A stretch of 64,000 nt of DNA from Streptococcus suis (GTDB lineage Bacteria; Bacillota; Bacilli; Lactobacillales; Streptococcaceae), in the NCBI GenBank assembly GCA_029593465.1, contig JAKTNK010000010.1:1-64000 (forward strand), given 5' to 3'. A model generated the notes under the pieces. It was not told the DNA's origin and searched no databases. It worked only from the letters and a program-made list of their open reading frames with translations. The position numbers and the translations under genes were made by a program. Positions 46,358-55,906 of this stretch are shown piece after piece; position 1 is the stretch's first letter, and every line of letters begins with the position of its first letter.

Positions 46358-47782
46358 ATGACAATAGAAACTTTAGCGCGTATTCAGTTTGCCATGACGA
46401 CCATTTTCCACTTTTTCTTTGTTCCTTTTACCATCGGGACCTCAATCGTGGTGGCTATCATGGAAACTTGTTACGTTGTTACCAATAATGAGGCTTACAA
46501 GAAGTTAACCAAGTTCTGGGGACACATCATGTTGCTTAGTTTTGCGGTTGGTGTGGTAACAGGGATTATTCAAGAATTTCAGTTTGGTATGAACTGGTCT
46601 GATTATTCGCGTTTTGTTGGTGATATCTTCGGTGCACCGCTTGCCGTTGAAGCACTCTTAGCCTTTTTCCTTGAGTCCACCTTCTTAGGCCTTTGGATGT
46701 TCACGTGGGATAATAAGAAGATTAGTAAAAAGTTGCACCTTAGCTTCATCTGGCTAGTCGTGTTTGGGTCATTCATGTCGGCATTTTGGATTTTGATTGC
46801 TAATAGCTTTATGCAACATCCGGTTGGCTATACCATCACAAATGGTCGTGCCCAGATGACGGATTTCTTCGCTCTGATTACCAATCATCAGTTTTTCTAT
46901 GAGTTCACACATGTTATCACTGGGGCTATTACCATGGGTGGTATTGTGATTGCTGGTATGGCAGCCTTTCGCCTCTTAAAACGAGACAGCTTAACAGAGT
47001 CTGTTCAAAAACTCTATAAGAAATCACTTCGGATTGGTTTAATGGTGGCTTTAGTTGGCTCCTTATCTGTTTTGGGGACAGGAGATTTGCAAATGAAAGC
47101 CCTGATTGAAGACCAGCCGATGAAATTTGCAGCCATGGAGGGTGACTATGAGGATTCTGGAGACCCAGCAGCATGGACGGTGATTGCTTGGGCAAACGAA
47201 GCAGAACACAAGCAGGTCTTTGGGGTCAAAATTCCTTACATGCTATCAATCCTTTCTTATGGAAAACCATCTGGGTCTGTCAAAGGAATGGACACTGCCA
47301 ATAAGGAATTGATTGCTAAATATGGTGATCGTAACTACTACCCAATGGTTAATCTCTTATTTTACGGCTTTAGAACCATGGCTGGTTTTGGAACCCTCAT
47401 GCTAGGAGTATCCGTTCTTGGTCTATGGTTGACACGCAAGAAGAAACCTATTTTATTTGAGAAAAATTGGATGTTATGGATTGTTGCGTTAACAACTTTT
47501 GCGCCTTTCTTGACCAATACCTTTGGTTGGATTATCACAGAGCAAGGCCGTTACCCATGGACAGTTTATGGACTGTTTACGATTGAAGAGAGTGTCTCTC
47601 CGAATGTATCAGTAGCCTCCTTATTGATGTCTAATATTGTGTATTTCCTATTGTTCACTGGTCTAGCAGCAGCCATGGTTACCTATACCATTCGAGAATT
47701 GAAACGTGGTCCTGAGTATCACGAGGAACTCTTGCTGAAAGAGCCATCAACGATTGACCCATTTGAGAAAGGAGTGTATTGA
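46358..47782 (+). CDS. cydA: Cytochrome bd oxidase subunit I
   Basis: The 474-residue membrane protein has nine helices. It starts MTIETLARIQFAMTTIFHFF, where His18 is the expected high-spin heme ligand. The Q-loop region is present in the short form. The motif near the third heme site reads EQGRYPWTVYG, with Tyr where many homologues have Gln (GRQPW). AGGAGAGGAG precedes the start, and the stop overlaps cydB by one base (TGATG). It reduces oxygen with quinol electrons; heme must be made or imported. Confidence 0.95.
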   Translation: MTIETLARIQFAMTTIFHFFFVPFTIGTSIVVAIMETCYVVTNNEAYKKLTKFWGHIMLLSFAVGVVTGIIQEFQFGMNWSDYSRFVGDIFGAPLAVEALLAFFLESTFLGLWMFTWDNKKISKKLHLSFIWLVVFGSFMSAFWILIANSFMQHPVGYTITNGRAQMTDFFALITNHQFFYEFTHVITGAITMGGIVIAGMAAFRLLKRDSLTESVQKLYKKSLRIGLMVALVGSLSVLGTGDLQMKALIEDQPMKFAAMEGDYEDSGDPAAWTVIAWANEAEHKQVFGVKIPYMLSILSYGKPSGSVKGMDTANKELIAKYGDRNYYPMVNLLFYGFRTMAGFGTLMLGVSVLGLWLTRKKKPILFEKNWMLWIVALTTFAPFLTNTFGWIITEQGRYPWTVYGLFTIEESVSPNVSVASLLMSNIVYFLLFTGLAAAMVTYTIRELKRGPEYHEELLLKEPSTIDPFEKGVY

Positions 47783-48801
47783 TGTCAGGTTTACAATTTT
47801 TCTGGTTTTTCCTTATTGGATTGCTCTTTTCCATGTTCTTCTTCCTAGAGGGATTTGACTTTGGTGTGGGAATGTCTGTCCAAACGCTTGCCCATAATGA
47901 AGATGAAAAGAATCAGATTGTAGAGACTATTGGCCCAGTGTGGGATGGTAACGAAGTCTGGTTGCTGACAGCAGGTGGAGCGATGTTTGCTTCCTTCCCT
48001 TACTGGTATGCCTCTCTGTTTAGTGGCTATTATTTGGTTTTACTTTTGATTTTAGTTGGGCTCATTATTCGTGGCATTTCCTTTGAATTTCGCGCCAATG
48101 CGTCTCCCAAATACAAGAATCTCTGGAACTGGACGCTAACCATTGGTTCCACGATGGTACCATTTTTCTTTGGCTTATTGTTTACCAGCTTGGTGCAAGG
48201 AATTCCCTTGGATGCAGCTGGCAATGCTATTGCAAGCTTTACGGATTATGTGAATGTCTTTTCCGTGGTTGGTGGTGTGGCAGTCACCTTGCTATCTTAC
48301 CTTCATGGGTTAAACTACATCGCCCTTAAAACGGAGGGCCCAGTTAGAGAGCGTGCCCGTAACTATGCCTCTTTCTTTTACTGGATATTGTATCTTGGTT
48401 TAGTTGTCTTTGCCATCTTGCTCTTTGTCAAGACTGACTTCTTCCAAAAGCATGCCTTAGCTACTAGTTCCTTAATTGTTGTCATTGTTTTTCTAACTCT
48501 TCTTGCCCATCTTGCTGTCTTTAAGCACAAGGAACTAACAGCTTTCTTGTCCAGTGGTTTGACTTTGATTGCGGTGGTGGTTCTCTTGTTCCAAGGGCTC
48601 TTTCCTCGTGTCATGATTAGTTCAACAAGTGCTAAGTTCGACTTGCTGATTGAAAATGCGTCATCATCTCCCTACACCTTAAAAATCATGTCCATCATTG
48701 CCATTACCCTAGTACCATTTGTACTGGCTTATGTGGCCTGGTCTTATTACATTTTTAGAAAACGGATTAGCTTACCAACCGTCAAAACTGGAGGGCATTA
48801 A
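47782..48801 (+). CDS. cydB: Cytochrome bd oxidase subunit II
   Basis: The 339-residue protein with eight or nine helices starts at ATG 47782, overlapping the cydA stop. It has EGFDFGVGMSVQTLAHNEDE and GPVWDGNEVWLLTAGGAMFA, the typical CydB blocks. It pairs with CydA. Its stop overlaps the next start by one base (TAATG). Confidence 0.95.
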   Translation: MSGLQFFWFFLIGLLFSMFFFLEGFDFGVGMSVQTLAHNEDEKNQIVETIGPVWDGNEVWLLTAGGAMFASFPYWYASLFSGYYLVLLLILVGLIIRGISFEFRANASPKYKNLWNWTLTIGSTMVPFFFGLLFTSLVQGIPLDAAGNAIASFTDYVNVFSVVGGVAVTLLSYLHGLNYIALKTEGPVRERARNYASFFYWILYLGLVVFAILLFVKTDFFQKHALATSSLIVVIVFLTLLAHLAVFKHKELTAFLSSGLTLIAVVVLLFQGLFPRVMISSTSAKFDLLIENASSSPYTLKIMSIIAITLVPFVLAYVAWSYYIFRKRISLPTVKTGGH

Positions 48802-50522
48802 TGTTTGATAAAGCTTTAACACGCTTATCGGGATTTAAACACATTGTAGGAGTGCTTGCAGGATTGGATATCCTTCAAGCTCTCTTTATTATCGGGCAAG
48901 CTTATTATTTGAGTGTTGCTATCACCCGTATTTGGGAGGGAAATCCGCTAGATAAGCAGCTGATTTGGGTATTCTTATTTTTCCTATGCCATTTGGGAAG
49001 GCATCTGATGACTTTTTTCAAGGACCGTTTGCTCGATGATTTTTCGGCACGAGAAGCCCAAAACATGCGCCAGCAGTTGCTGAAAAAATTATTTGATTTA
49101 GGCCCAGTTATTGTTCAAAAAGAAGGCACAGGTAATACGATTACGATGGCTTTGGATGGGGTCACCCTAGTTGAGAATTACATTCACTTGATTCTCAGTA
49201 AAATGATTAACCTCAGTATCATTCCTTGGGTGATAGTGGCCTTTGTTTTCTATCTTGATTGGCAATCAGGCTTAATTTTACTGATTGTGTTTCCGATTAT
49301 TATTATTTTTATGATTATTTTGGGCTTGGCTGCTCAAGCACGAGCCGATAAGCAATATGCCACTTATCAAATCTTGTCCAATCATTTCTTAGATACCTTG
49401 AGAGGACTTGATACTCTTAAGTTTTTGGGAATCAGTCAGCCTTATGGCAGTAGCATTTATCAGACGAGTGAACAGTTTCGTAAGGCGACTATGAGTGCTT
49501 TGAGAATTGGGATTTTGTCAACCTTTGCTCTTGATTTTTTTACCACTTTATCCATAGCAGTAGTGGCTGTCTTTCTGGGGTTACGTCTGATCAAGGGAGA
49601 GTTTGAGTTATTGCCAGCTTTGACAATATTGATTCTGGCTCCAGAGTATTTTCTACCCGTCAGAGACTTCTCCAGCGATTACCATGCGACATTAGACGGT
49701 AAAAATGCTATGCAGGCTATTCAAAAGGTGCTAGCTCAAGACAGTATCCGAAAAGAGCAAGTCAAAATAGCCAACTGGGATTCAGCTAGTCAGTTAAGGT
49801 TGGAGAATATTGCTATTGCCTATGAGGATAAAAATATCCTAGAGGGCACTTCTTATAAGGTAACAGGTTTTCAAAAAATTGCGCTGGTTGGCATGAGTGG
49901 TTCTGGCAAGTCTAGTTTGATTAATCTCCTCAGTGGTTTTTTAGACACAGCAAGTGGTTCTATTTCGGTCGATGGTCAGCCAGTAGCGAATTTAGATCAA
50001 GATGATTGGCAAAAACAAGTGATTTATATCCCTCAATCACCTTACCTATTTAACCTCAGTTTGCGAGATAACATTGCCTTTTATACGCCTGATGCTAGTT
50101 TAGAAGCGATTCAAGAGGCCATTACTGTCGTGGGGTTGGAATCGTTTGTCGATACTTTACCCCAAGGATTGGATACTGTTATTGGGAGTGGGTCACGTCC
50201 GTTAAGTGGTGGTCAGGCACAGCGCATAGCCTTAGCCCGAGCCTTTCTAGATCAATCAAGACGCATCCTGATATTAGATGAACCCACAGCCCATCTTGAT
50301 ATTGAAACAGAGTTAGAATTAAAAGATAAAATCCTTCCTCTTTTCAAGGATAGACTCGTTTTCTTAGCAACTCACCGTTTGCATTGGTTAAGGGATATGG
50401 ATGAGATTCTTGTTTTAAATCAAGGTCAGGTCGTCGAAGTTGGTGCTTATGAGCACTTACTAGGTCAAAAAGGCTATCTTTATCAACTCGTTACTGCCAT
50501 GGGAGGTGACACCAGTGTTTAA
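48801..50522 (+). CDS. cydD: Thiol-reductant ABC exporter subunit CydD
   Basis: The 573-residue ABC half-transporter has six helices in the first 310 residues. Walker A is GMSGSGKSS, the signature LSGGQAQR, Walker B ILILDEPTAHLD. RDFSSDYHATLDGKNAMQ matches the CydD type. It exports glutathione/cysteine-like reductants with CydC and is needed for bd oxidase assembly. Naming is inverted in some Gram-positives, where the first gene is called cydC. Confidence 0.9.
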   Translation: MFDKALTRLSGFKHIVGVLAGLDILQALFIIGQAYYLSVAITRIWEGNPLDKQLIWVFLFFLCHLGRHLMTFFKDRLLDDFSAREAQNMRQQLLKKLFDLGPVIVQKEGTGNTITMALDGVTLVENYIHLILSKMINLSIIPWVIVAFVFYLDWQSGLILLIVFPIIIIFMIILGLAAQARADKQYATYQILSNHFLDTLRGLDTLKFLGISQPYGSSIYQTSEQFRKATMSALRIGILSTFALDFFTTLSIAVVAVFLGLRLIKGEFELLPALTILILAPEYFLPVRDFSSDYHATLDGKNAMQAIQKVLAQDSIRKEQVKIANWDSASQLRLENIAIAYEDKNILEGTSYKVTGFQKIALVGMSGSGKSSLINLLSGFLDTASGSISVDGQPVANLDQDDWQKQVIYIPQSPYLFNLSLRDNIAFYTPDASLEAIQEAITVVGLESFVDTLPQGLDTVIGSGSRPLSGGQAQRIALARAFLDQSRRILILDEPTAHLDIETELELKDKILPLFKDRLVFLATHRLHWLRDMDEILVLNQGQVVEVGAYEHLLGQKGYLYQLVTAMGGDTSV

Positions 50523-52269
50523 AATCAGTATTTTAGAAACCTTGAAACACGATCAATGGGTCAGACCGTTTTTGAAGCAATACCGCAAATGGTTTTTCCT
50601 CGCCCTCTTTTTGGGCTTTTTAACCCTCTTTACGGGAGCTGCTTTGATGTTTGTCTCTGGTTTTTTAATCAGTAAATCAGCCTCCTTGCCTTCGAATATC
50701 TTGTTGGTTTATATTCCGATTGTTTTGACGAGGGCATTCGGGATTGGTCGTCCCCTGTTTCGTTATTTGGAACGTCTAACTAGCCATAACTGGGTCTTGA
50801 AAGTCACCTCTAAACTACGCCTAAAACTGTATCTTTCCTTGGAGAAACAAGCAGCCTTCCTCAAGCAGGACTACCGTTTAGGAGATATGTTGGGCTTATT
50901 GGCCGAAGACATTAATCATTTACAAAATCTTTATCTAAGAACGGTGTTTCCAACTCTGATTGCCTGGCTTCTTTATATCCTTATCGTCATTGCCTTGGGG
51001 TATTTTTCTTGGTGGTTTGCCTTGGTTATGCTAGTTTTGTTTGGGATTTTGGTTGTGGTTATGCCTCTTTACTCCTTGTTAATCAATGGAGCAAGGCAAA
51101 CTAGGGAAAAGGTTATCAAAAATCAACTTTACCGTGAATTGACTGATAATGTTTTGGGCATATCCGATTGGATATTTAGCCAACGAGGTGCTGACTATGT
51201 TCACTTGCACGAAGAAAGCCAGTTAGAATTATCTCGTATCCAGGAGCGCATCAAGCGATTTAATCGTTACAGAGCTTTAGGATTTGATAGCTTGTTTGGC
51301 ATCATCCTTGTCTTGGTCTTGATTTGGACGAGTCTTCATTTTCCTGGCAATCACGGTGGTTTAGCCAACTGGATAGCAGCTTTTGTTTTAGCGGTCTTTC
51401 CATTAGCGGATGCTTTTGCTGGCTTATCTACAGCCAGTCAGGAGACGGTAATTTATGATGACTCGATTAAGCGTTTGAACCGTCTGGAAGACTCATGCGA
51501 AACCAACCAAGTGTCTCTTTTAGAGTACAAGAACCATGATGACCTCACTATCAGGAACATGTCTTTTGCTTACCCAGGGTCATCCGAAATGATTTTAAGA
51601 GATATTGATGTCACTATTTCGCAAGGACAGAAAGTGGCTATTTTAGGTCGAAGTGGTTCTGGGAAAAGCACCTTGGCTAGTTTGATGAGAGGTGATTTAA
51701 AGCCGTCTAAGGGGAGTGTTAAGTTAGGTGATGTGGAGACCAGCTTATACGGTGATCGCATTGCTGATAGTATTGGCATCATGCAGCAGACTCCTTATTT
51801 GTTTAACACAACGATTTTAAATAATCTTAGACTGGGTAATCAGAATGCCAGTGAAGCAGAGATTTGGCAAGTGCTTGAGCAGGTTGGATTGAAAGAGATG
51901 ATTGAACAATTACCCCAGCAGCTAGAGACTCAAGTAGATGAAGCAGGATTGCGCTTTTCAGGAGGCGAACGCCATCGTTTAGCCTTGGCTCGTATCTTGC
52001 TCAAGCAAACGCCAGTGGTTATTTTAGATGAACCGACAGTTGGTTTAGACCCGGTCACTGAAATGTCTCTCCTCAATACCATCATGTCCAGCCTAAATCA
52101 TCAAACGGTCATTTGGATTACGCACCACCTCAAAGGCATTGAGAAAGTGGATCGGGTTCTATTTCTTGAACAGGCATCGGTTGTTATGGATGGTGACCCC
52201 AAAACACTTCTTGAGGAAAATGAGCGTTTTGCCTACCTAAAAGCTGTTGATGATGGGAAGTCTATTTGA
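50515..52269 (+). CDS. cydC: Thiol-reductant ABC exporter subunit CydC
   Basis: The protein has 584 residues from GTG 50515, with GGGAGG 9 nt upstream; a GTG at 50506 lies right at that site. It overlaps the end of cydD. Walker A is GRSGSGKST, signature FSGGERHR, Walker B VVILDEPTVGLDP. The SGGERHRLALAR and PTVGLD forms fit CydC. It is the partner of CydD. A strong terminator follows. Confidence 0.9.
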   Translation: MFKISILETLKHDQWVRPFLKQYRKWFFLALFLGFLTLFTGAALMFVSGFLISKSASLPSNILLVYIPIVLTRAFGIGRPLFRYLERLTSHNWVLKVTSKLRLKLYLSLEKQAAFLKQDYRLGDMLGLLAEDINHLQNLYLRTVFPTLIAWLLYILIVIALGYFSWWFALVMLVLFGILVVVMPLYSLLINGARQTREKVIKNQLYRELTDNVLGISDWIFSQRGADYVHLHEESQLELSRIQERIKRFNRYRALGFDSLFGIILVLVLIWTSLHFPGNHGGLANWIAAFVLAVFPLADAFAGLSTASQETVIYDDSIKRLNRLEDSCETNQVSLLEYKNHDDLTIRNMSFAYPGSSEMILRDIDVTISQGQKVAILGRSGSGKSTLASLMRGDLKPSKGSVKLGDVETSLYGDRIADSIGIMQQTPYLFNTTILNNLRLGNQNASEAEIWQVLEQVGLKEMIEQLPQQLETQVDEAGLRFSGGERHRLALARILLKQTPVVILDEPTVGLDPVTEMSLLNTIMSSLNHQTVIWITHHLKGIEKVDRVLFLEQASVVMDGDPKTLLEENERFAYLKAVDDGKSI

Positions 52270-52305
52270 TAGTGATATCTATATAGAGGGTTAAAACTAT
52301 CTACC

Positions 52306-52343
52306 AAAGCCTAATCTGAGTGCTTATCAGATTAGGCTTTTTT
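52306..52343 (+). terminator. Terminator of the menA-ndh-cydABCD cluster
   Basis: A perfect 14-bp stem, AAAGCCTAATCTGA/TCAGATTAGGCTTT, has a 7-nt loop and is followed by T residues. Confidence 0.92.
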
Positions 52344-52384
52344 CTGGTCTTTGTCTAAATGAGCTGAAATAGTGTATAGAAAGA

Positions 52385-52426
52385 AAAAGCCAGCCCAAGT
52401 GCTAGAACAAGCTTAGGCTGGTTTGG
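52385..52426 (-). terminator. Terminator of the polyprenyl synthase gene
   Basis: On the minus strand an AACCAGCCTAAGC-type arm pairs imperfectly with GCACTTGGGCTGGCTT and is followed by T residues. Confidence 0.65.
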
Positions 52427-52427
52427 T

Positions 52428-53408
52428 CTATATACTTCGCTTCAAGAGTGCTTTGGTGAGACGCGTTAATATACGACGTTCCTTAGTGCGTGGTAACTGG
52501 TTAATATCGTTAAGGGCTTTTTGCGTAAAACGTTTAGCCAGTTGTTTGGCTTCTTCGATTCCCTGGTTTGCTTTAACCAAACGAGAGACTTCTTGAATAT
52601 CTTCTGGCGTCATCTTTTCTTTTTTAGATAGGAGTTCTTGAAAGGCTTTTGGATTATGATTTAATGCTAACAGAAGGGGGAGAGAATAGACACCAGTCGT
52701 TAAGTCTTCTAGGACTGGTTTATTAAACTGTGACGGATCAGCGCTATAATCAAGGATATCGTCTAAGATTTGGAAGGCCATGCCAATGTTATGGCCGATA
52801 TGGCCTGCAAGACGTGTCACTTCTTTATCAGCGCCAGAGAAATAAGCCCCTTCACGACAAGCTAAACGAAACAGTGCAGCCGTTTTTCCAGAAATGGCCC
52901 TCAGATAATCGCGAACCTTCTGATCTTGTTGATAACGCAGCTGCATCTGATCGAGCTCCCCCACCAAAATCTTTTTCATGGTTTTAGCATTAACAGCCAT
53001 GTAAGGTGACCCAGTCATGGTTTTAAGGACAAGGTCAAAAAAGATAGTGAAGAGAAAATCACCGGTATAAACAGCCACGTCTTTGCCAAACTGAGACTGT
53101 ATGGTAATGGTATTGCGCCTGAGTGGTGAGTCATCGACGATGTCATCGTGGATGAGGGTTGCCATGTGGAGAATTTCTAGTGAGGCTGCAATTTCAATGA
53201 GCGATTTATCCGTTTTGGGGTTCTTAGAACCAAAACTAGTAAATAAAAAGAAGAAGGCAGGTCTTAGGTATTTCCCTCCAGCTCGGGTTAGGCTAACGAG
53301 CGCTTCCGCAATAGCATCGTTTCGCACACGAACCAGGCTTTCAATCAAGGAGCAGGTTTCTTGGAGATAAGCTTCTAAGTCAGGATACTGTTTCCATTGA
53401 GAGGACAT
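52428..53408 (-). CDS. Long-chain polyprenyl diphosphate synthase
   Basis: The protein has 326 residues from the ATG at 53408 (MSSQWKQYPDLEAYLQETCS), with AAAGG upstream; an ATG at 53417 touches that site. First Asp-rich motif HDDIVDDSPLRR (about residues 88-99), second QILDDILDY. The residues before the first motif are small, as in long-chain (C35-C45) synthases rather than farnesyl types. It would make the menaquinone side chain used by MenA in the convergent cluster. This supports a menaquinone role for both. Confidence 0.9.
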   Translation of the reverse strand: MSSQWKQYPDLEAYLQETCSLIESLVRVRNDAIAEALVSLTRAGGKYLRPAFFFLFTSFGSKNPKTDKSLIEIAASLEILHMATLIHDDIVDDSPLRRNTITIQSQFGKDVAVYTGDFLFTIFFDLVLKTMTGSPYMAVNAKTMKKILVGELDQMQLRYQQDQKVRDYLRAISGKTAALFRLACREGAYFSGADKEVTRLAGHIGHNIGMAFQILDDILDYSADPSQFNKPVLEDLTTGVYSLPLLLALNHNPKAFQELLSKKEKMTPEDIQEVSRLVKANQGIEEAKQLAKRFTQKALNDINQLPRTKERRILTRLTKALLKRSI

Positions 53409-53734
53409 CGGTATCATCCTTTCCAGATGTAATACTTTATTTTACGCTAAATTAAGAAAATAAACCAGCAATATGCGTGTTCGATACTGGTCTAAAGATG
53501 AGGCAATTCTTTGACAAGTTAGTTTGATGTTCTGTAGAGGGGGCAGGATAGGGAAAGTACAGGGAGAGAAAAGAGCTAAATGATGCTTGTCGAACAGTTC
53601 TGAACGGCAATCATTCTAGCAGTAAAGCGGTTGCTGAAATTAACTGACGCTTGCAGTTTACAAGAATGTGGTATCTAGATGGTTTTTGTTGCTTATCTTT
53701 GTTAAAAAGTATACATTATAGTCTGGAGAAATTT
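53409..53734. other. Spacer with weak debris
   Basis: No gene is seen. Around 53590-53645 one frame reads VLNGNHSSSKAVAEI, like the helix-turn-helix start of an IS3-type orfA, but it is too short to be sure. Confidence 0.25.
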
Positions 53735-54116
53735 ATGAATCAAAAACCATCAACGCCAGGATTTATATGGTCAGCTGCTATCACGATTCTACTAGTGGTG
53801 TTGGGGATTGTTATTCCTAAGCCCTTTCAAGCTGCCACACAAGTACTGAGAACTAGTATTACAACCAATTTCGGTTGGCTGTATCTGCTCTTGGCGACAA
53901 CCATTTTAATCTTTCGCATTTTCTTTATTGTCAGGAGGACTTAATGCCCTGCAAAATACCTTGATTATCGCAGCCCTTCCCTTTTCGATTGTGTTGATTT
54001 TGGTGCTCTTCGCCCTTTTGAAAGAGCTGTATCATGAGAAAAATCAGATGGGTCTTGCTATTAGTCCAGATCGTTATCCCAAGAAAAATGAACCTTTCCG
54101 TTCCTATGAGGAGTGA
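53735..54116 (+). pseudogene. BCCT-family (betaine/choline) transporter, middle deleted
   Basis: The first 65 codons from ATG 53735 (TPGFIWSAAITILLVVLGIV, then TNFGWLYLLLATTILIFRIF) match the N-terminal helices of BCCT transporters. The last 60 codons, in another frame to 54116, read GGLNALQNTLIIAALPFSIV, the family's C-terminal end. About 380 residues between are missing, and the join at about 53930 changes frame. The gene once encoded an osmoprotectant uptake protein of about 500 residues. It is dead now. Confidence 0.82.
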
Positions 54117-54128
54117 TGCAGAATACCC

Positions 54129-54164
54129 AAAACCCAAAGGTTTTCTAGCTTTTGGGTTTTCTTG
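54129..54164 (+). terminator. Terminator after the BCCT remnant
   Basis: AAACCCAAA pairs with TTTTGGGTTT across a loop of about 10 nt and is followed by T-rich sequence. Confidence 0.7.
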
Positions 54165-54266
54165 TCTTCCTTTTTTTGGGGGAAAGGTGCCCTTTTGACA
54201 TAGTAGTAGTCACTAGATACCGAGTGCCTTTTTGTTAGGAGATGCTTTGAAAAAAGCTGCTCTTTC

Positions 54267-54290
54267 AAAATAGAAACATGTTTCTATTTT
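54267..54290. promoter_or_regulatory. 24-bp palindrome, probable RpiR operator
   Basis: The core AATAGAAACATGTTTCTATT (54269-54288) is a perfect palindrome, extended to 24 bp by flanking A and T. It ends 10 bp before the -35 of the regulator operon. RpiR/MurR-type regulators bind as dimers to such repeats, often as activators when upstream of the promoter. Confidence 0.72.
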
Positions 54291-54300
54291 AGATAAGAGA

Positions 54301-54329
54301 TTGAAATAAGTTCCAAAAGGTGCTAGAAT
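54301..54329 (+). promoter_or_regulatory. Promoter of the rpiR-nanE-PTS operon
   Basis: TTGAAA (54301-54306) and TAGAAT (54324-54329) are 17 bp apart, with TGC before the -10. Confidence 0.72.
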
Positions 54330-54333
54330 CATG

Positions 54334-54348
54334 TTGTAAACGTTTTCT
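54334..54348. promoter_or_regulatory. cre site for CcpA
   Basis: TTGTAAACGTTTTCT fits the consensus WTGNAANCGNWNNCW at every position. It lies just downstream of the -10, over the expected transcription start, where CcpA represses. Glucose would therefore shut the operon off. Confidence 0.75.
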
Positions 54349-54372
54349 AAGAGTGGTTCGGAGGTCTCCCAA

Positions 54373-55179
54373 ATGATGATGCAAAAAGAGTTGATTCCCA
54401 TCATCGAATCTAACTTAACTAATATGACAGCTACCGAAAAGGAAATAGCAGCTTATTTTTTAAAGCGTCGTTTAGTGGATACCTTAAAGACCAGCTTTTT
54501 CTGTGAGGAATTGCATGTTTCTAAGGCAAGTTTGACCCGATTTGCTAAGAAATGCGGCTTTAATGGTTTCAAGGAGTTTTTATATAAGTATCGTGACACC
54601 ATGCTGGAGGAATATCACTTATCAGTCTATAAGGATAGAACACAACAAGTCTTGTCCGACTATGATGAAATGTTGCGGAAGCACTATTCTGTTTTAAATG
54701 AAGCCCAGTTAGAACGCATTCAAAGACTGATAGAAAATACCTCCCGTCTTTATCTCTATGCCAAAGGTAGCTCAGCACTGGCGATGAAGGAGATGAAGAT
54801 GCGATTTATGCGATTGGGCATTATGGGAGAAGTCATTGACGATGACGATATGATTTTATGGAATAGCCTGATTGTTGATGCCAGCCGCCTAGTGATTGGC
54901 GCCTCCATATCAGGAAAAACCAAGGTGATTATCAATGCCCTTGCCACAGCTAAAAACAATGGTGCTAAGACCATTTTAGTAACCACGCGCAATTTTGAGG
55001 AGCCAGACTTTTGCGATGAGTTACTGCTCTTGGCTTCGACACAAAATTTGGCTTATGGCAATCGTATTTCACCGCAGTTTCCAATATTACTGATGACAGA
55101 CTGTTTGTTCTCGTATTTCTTAGATAATCAGGATAGACGAGACTATTATGATCGAACCATTATAAAGAAGGAGGAATGA
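54373..55179 (+). CDS. MurR/RpiR-family regulator
   Basis: The 268-residue protein has an N-terminal RpiR helix-turn-helix ([20 protein letters not shown]) and a C-terminal SIS domain that binds sugar phosphates ([37 protein letters not shown]). GGAGG is 8 nt upstream. nanE follows 1 nt after its stop. It likely senses ManNAc-6-P or GlcNAc-6-P and controls this operon. Confidence 0.9.
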   Translation: MMMQKELIPIIESNLTNMTATEKEIAAYFLKRRLVDTLKTSFFCEELHVSKASLTRFAKKCGFNGFKEFLYKYRDTMLEEYHLSVYKDRTQQVLSDYDEMLRKHYSVLNEAQLERIQRLIENTSRLYLYAKGSSALAMKEMKMRFMRLGIMGEVIDDDDMILWNSLIVDASRLVIGASISGKTKVIINALATAKNNGAKTILVTTRNFEEPDFCDELLLLASTQNLAYGNRISPQFPILLMTDCLFSYFLDNQDRRDYYDRTIIKKEE

Positions 55180-55180
55180 T

Positions 55181-55906
55181 ATGAGACGACATTGGACACG
55201 AGATGCCTTTTTACAGCAAGTGCAAGGAGGGATGATTGTTTCTTGTCAGGCACTTCCCGGTGAACCCTTGTATGATGATACCATTAGCCTCATGCCCTAT
55301 ATGGCTAAAGCAGCTGCAGAGGCTGGTGCCGCTGGTATCCGTGCAAACTCAGTACGTGATATTAAGGCCATTCAGCAAGTGACAGACTTGCCAATTATTG
55401 GCTTAATTAAGCGGGATTATCCCCCTCAAGAACCCTACATAAGTCCCACGATGACAGAGATTGATGAACTAGTCGCCTGTTGCACAGATGTGATTGCCTT
55501 TGATGCCACCATGCGACCGCGCTACGATGGGCTTAAAGTGACAGACTTTATCCAACAAATCAAAGCAAAGTATCCCAATCAACTCTTAATGGCTGATATT
55601 AGCACCTTTGCTGAGGGAAAAGCGGCTGTTGAAGCTGGTGCTGACTTCGTGGGGACCACCCTCTCGGGCTACACTGCTGATAGTCCGCCCTTAGAGGGGC
55701 CTGATTTCAAACTCATGAAAGAGTTAGCAGATGCCCAACTTCCAGTGATTGCTGAAGGGCGTATTCATACCCCAGAGCAACTCCAAGAAGCCTATCAGAT
55801 GGGTGTTCTCAGTGTCGTTGTCGGTGGTGCAATTACACGTCCTAAAGAAATTGCACAACGTTTTATTGCAAAACTAACTCCCAAAACATCTCAAGGAGGT
55901 CTATGA
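55181..55906 (+). CDS. nanE: N-acetylmannosamine-6-phosphate 2-epimerase
   Basis: The 241-residue TIM-barrel enzyme has [47 protein letters not shown] and [19 protein letters not shown], with the catalytic Lys in GLIKRD. It turns ManNAc-6-P into GlcNAc-6-P. No nanA or nanK is here, so ManNAc-6-P probably comes directly from the PTS encoded next. The stop overlaps the PTS gene by one base. Confidence 0.94.
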   Translation: MRRHWTRDAFLQQVQGGMIVSCQALPGEPLYDDTISLMPYMAKAAAEAGAAGIRANSVRDIKAIQQVTDLPIIGLIKRDYPPQEPYISPTMTEIDELVACCTDVIAFDATMRPRYDGLKVTDFIQQIKAKYPNQLLMADISTFAEGKAAVEAGADFVGTTLSGYTADSPPLEGPDFKLMKELADAQLPVIAEGRIHTPEQLQEAYQMGVLSVVVGGAITRPKEIAQRFIAKLTPKTSQGGL

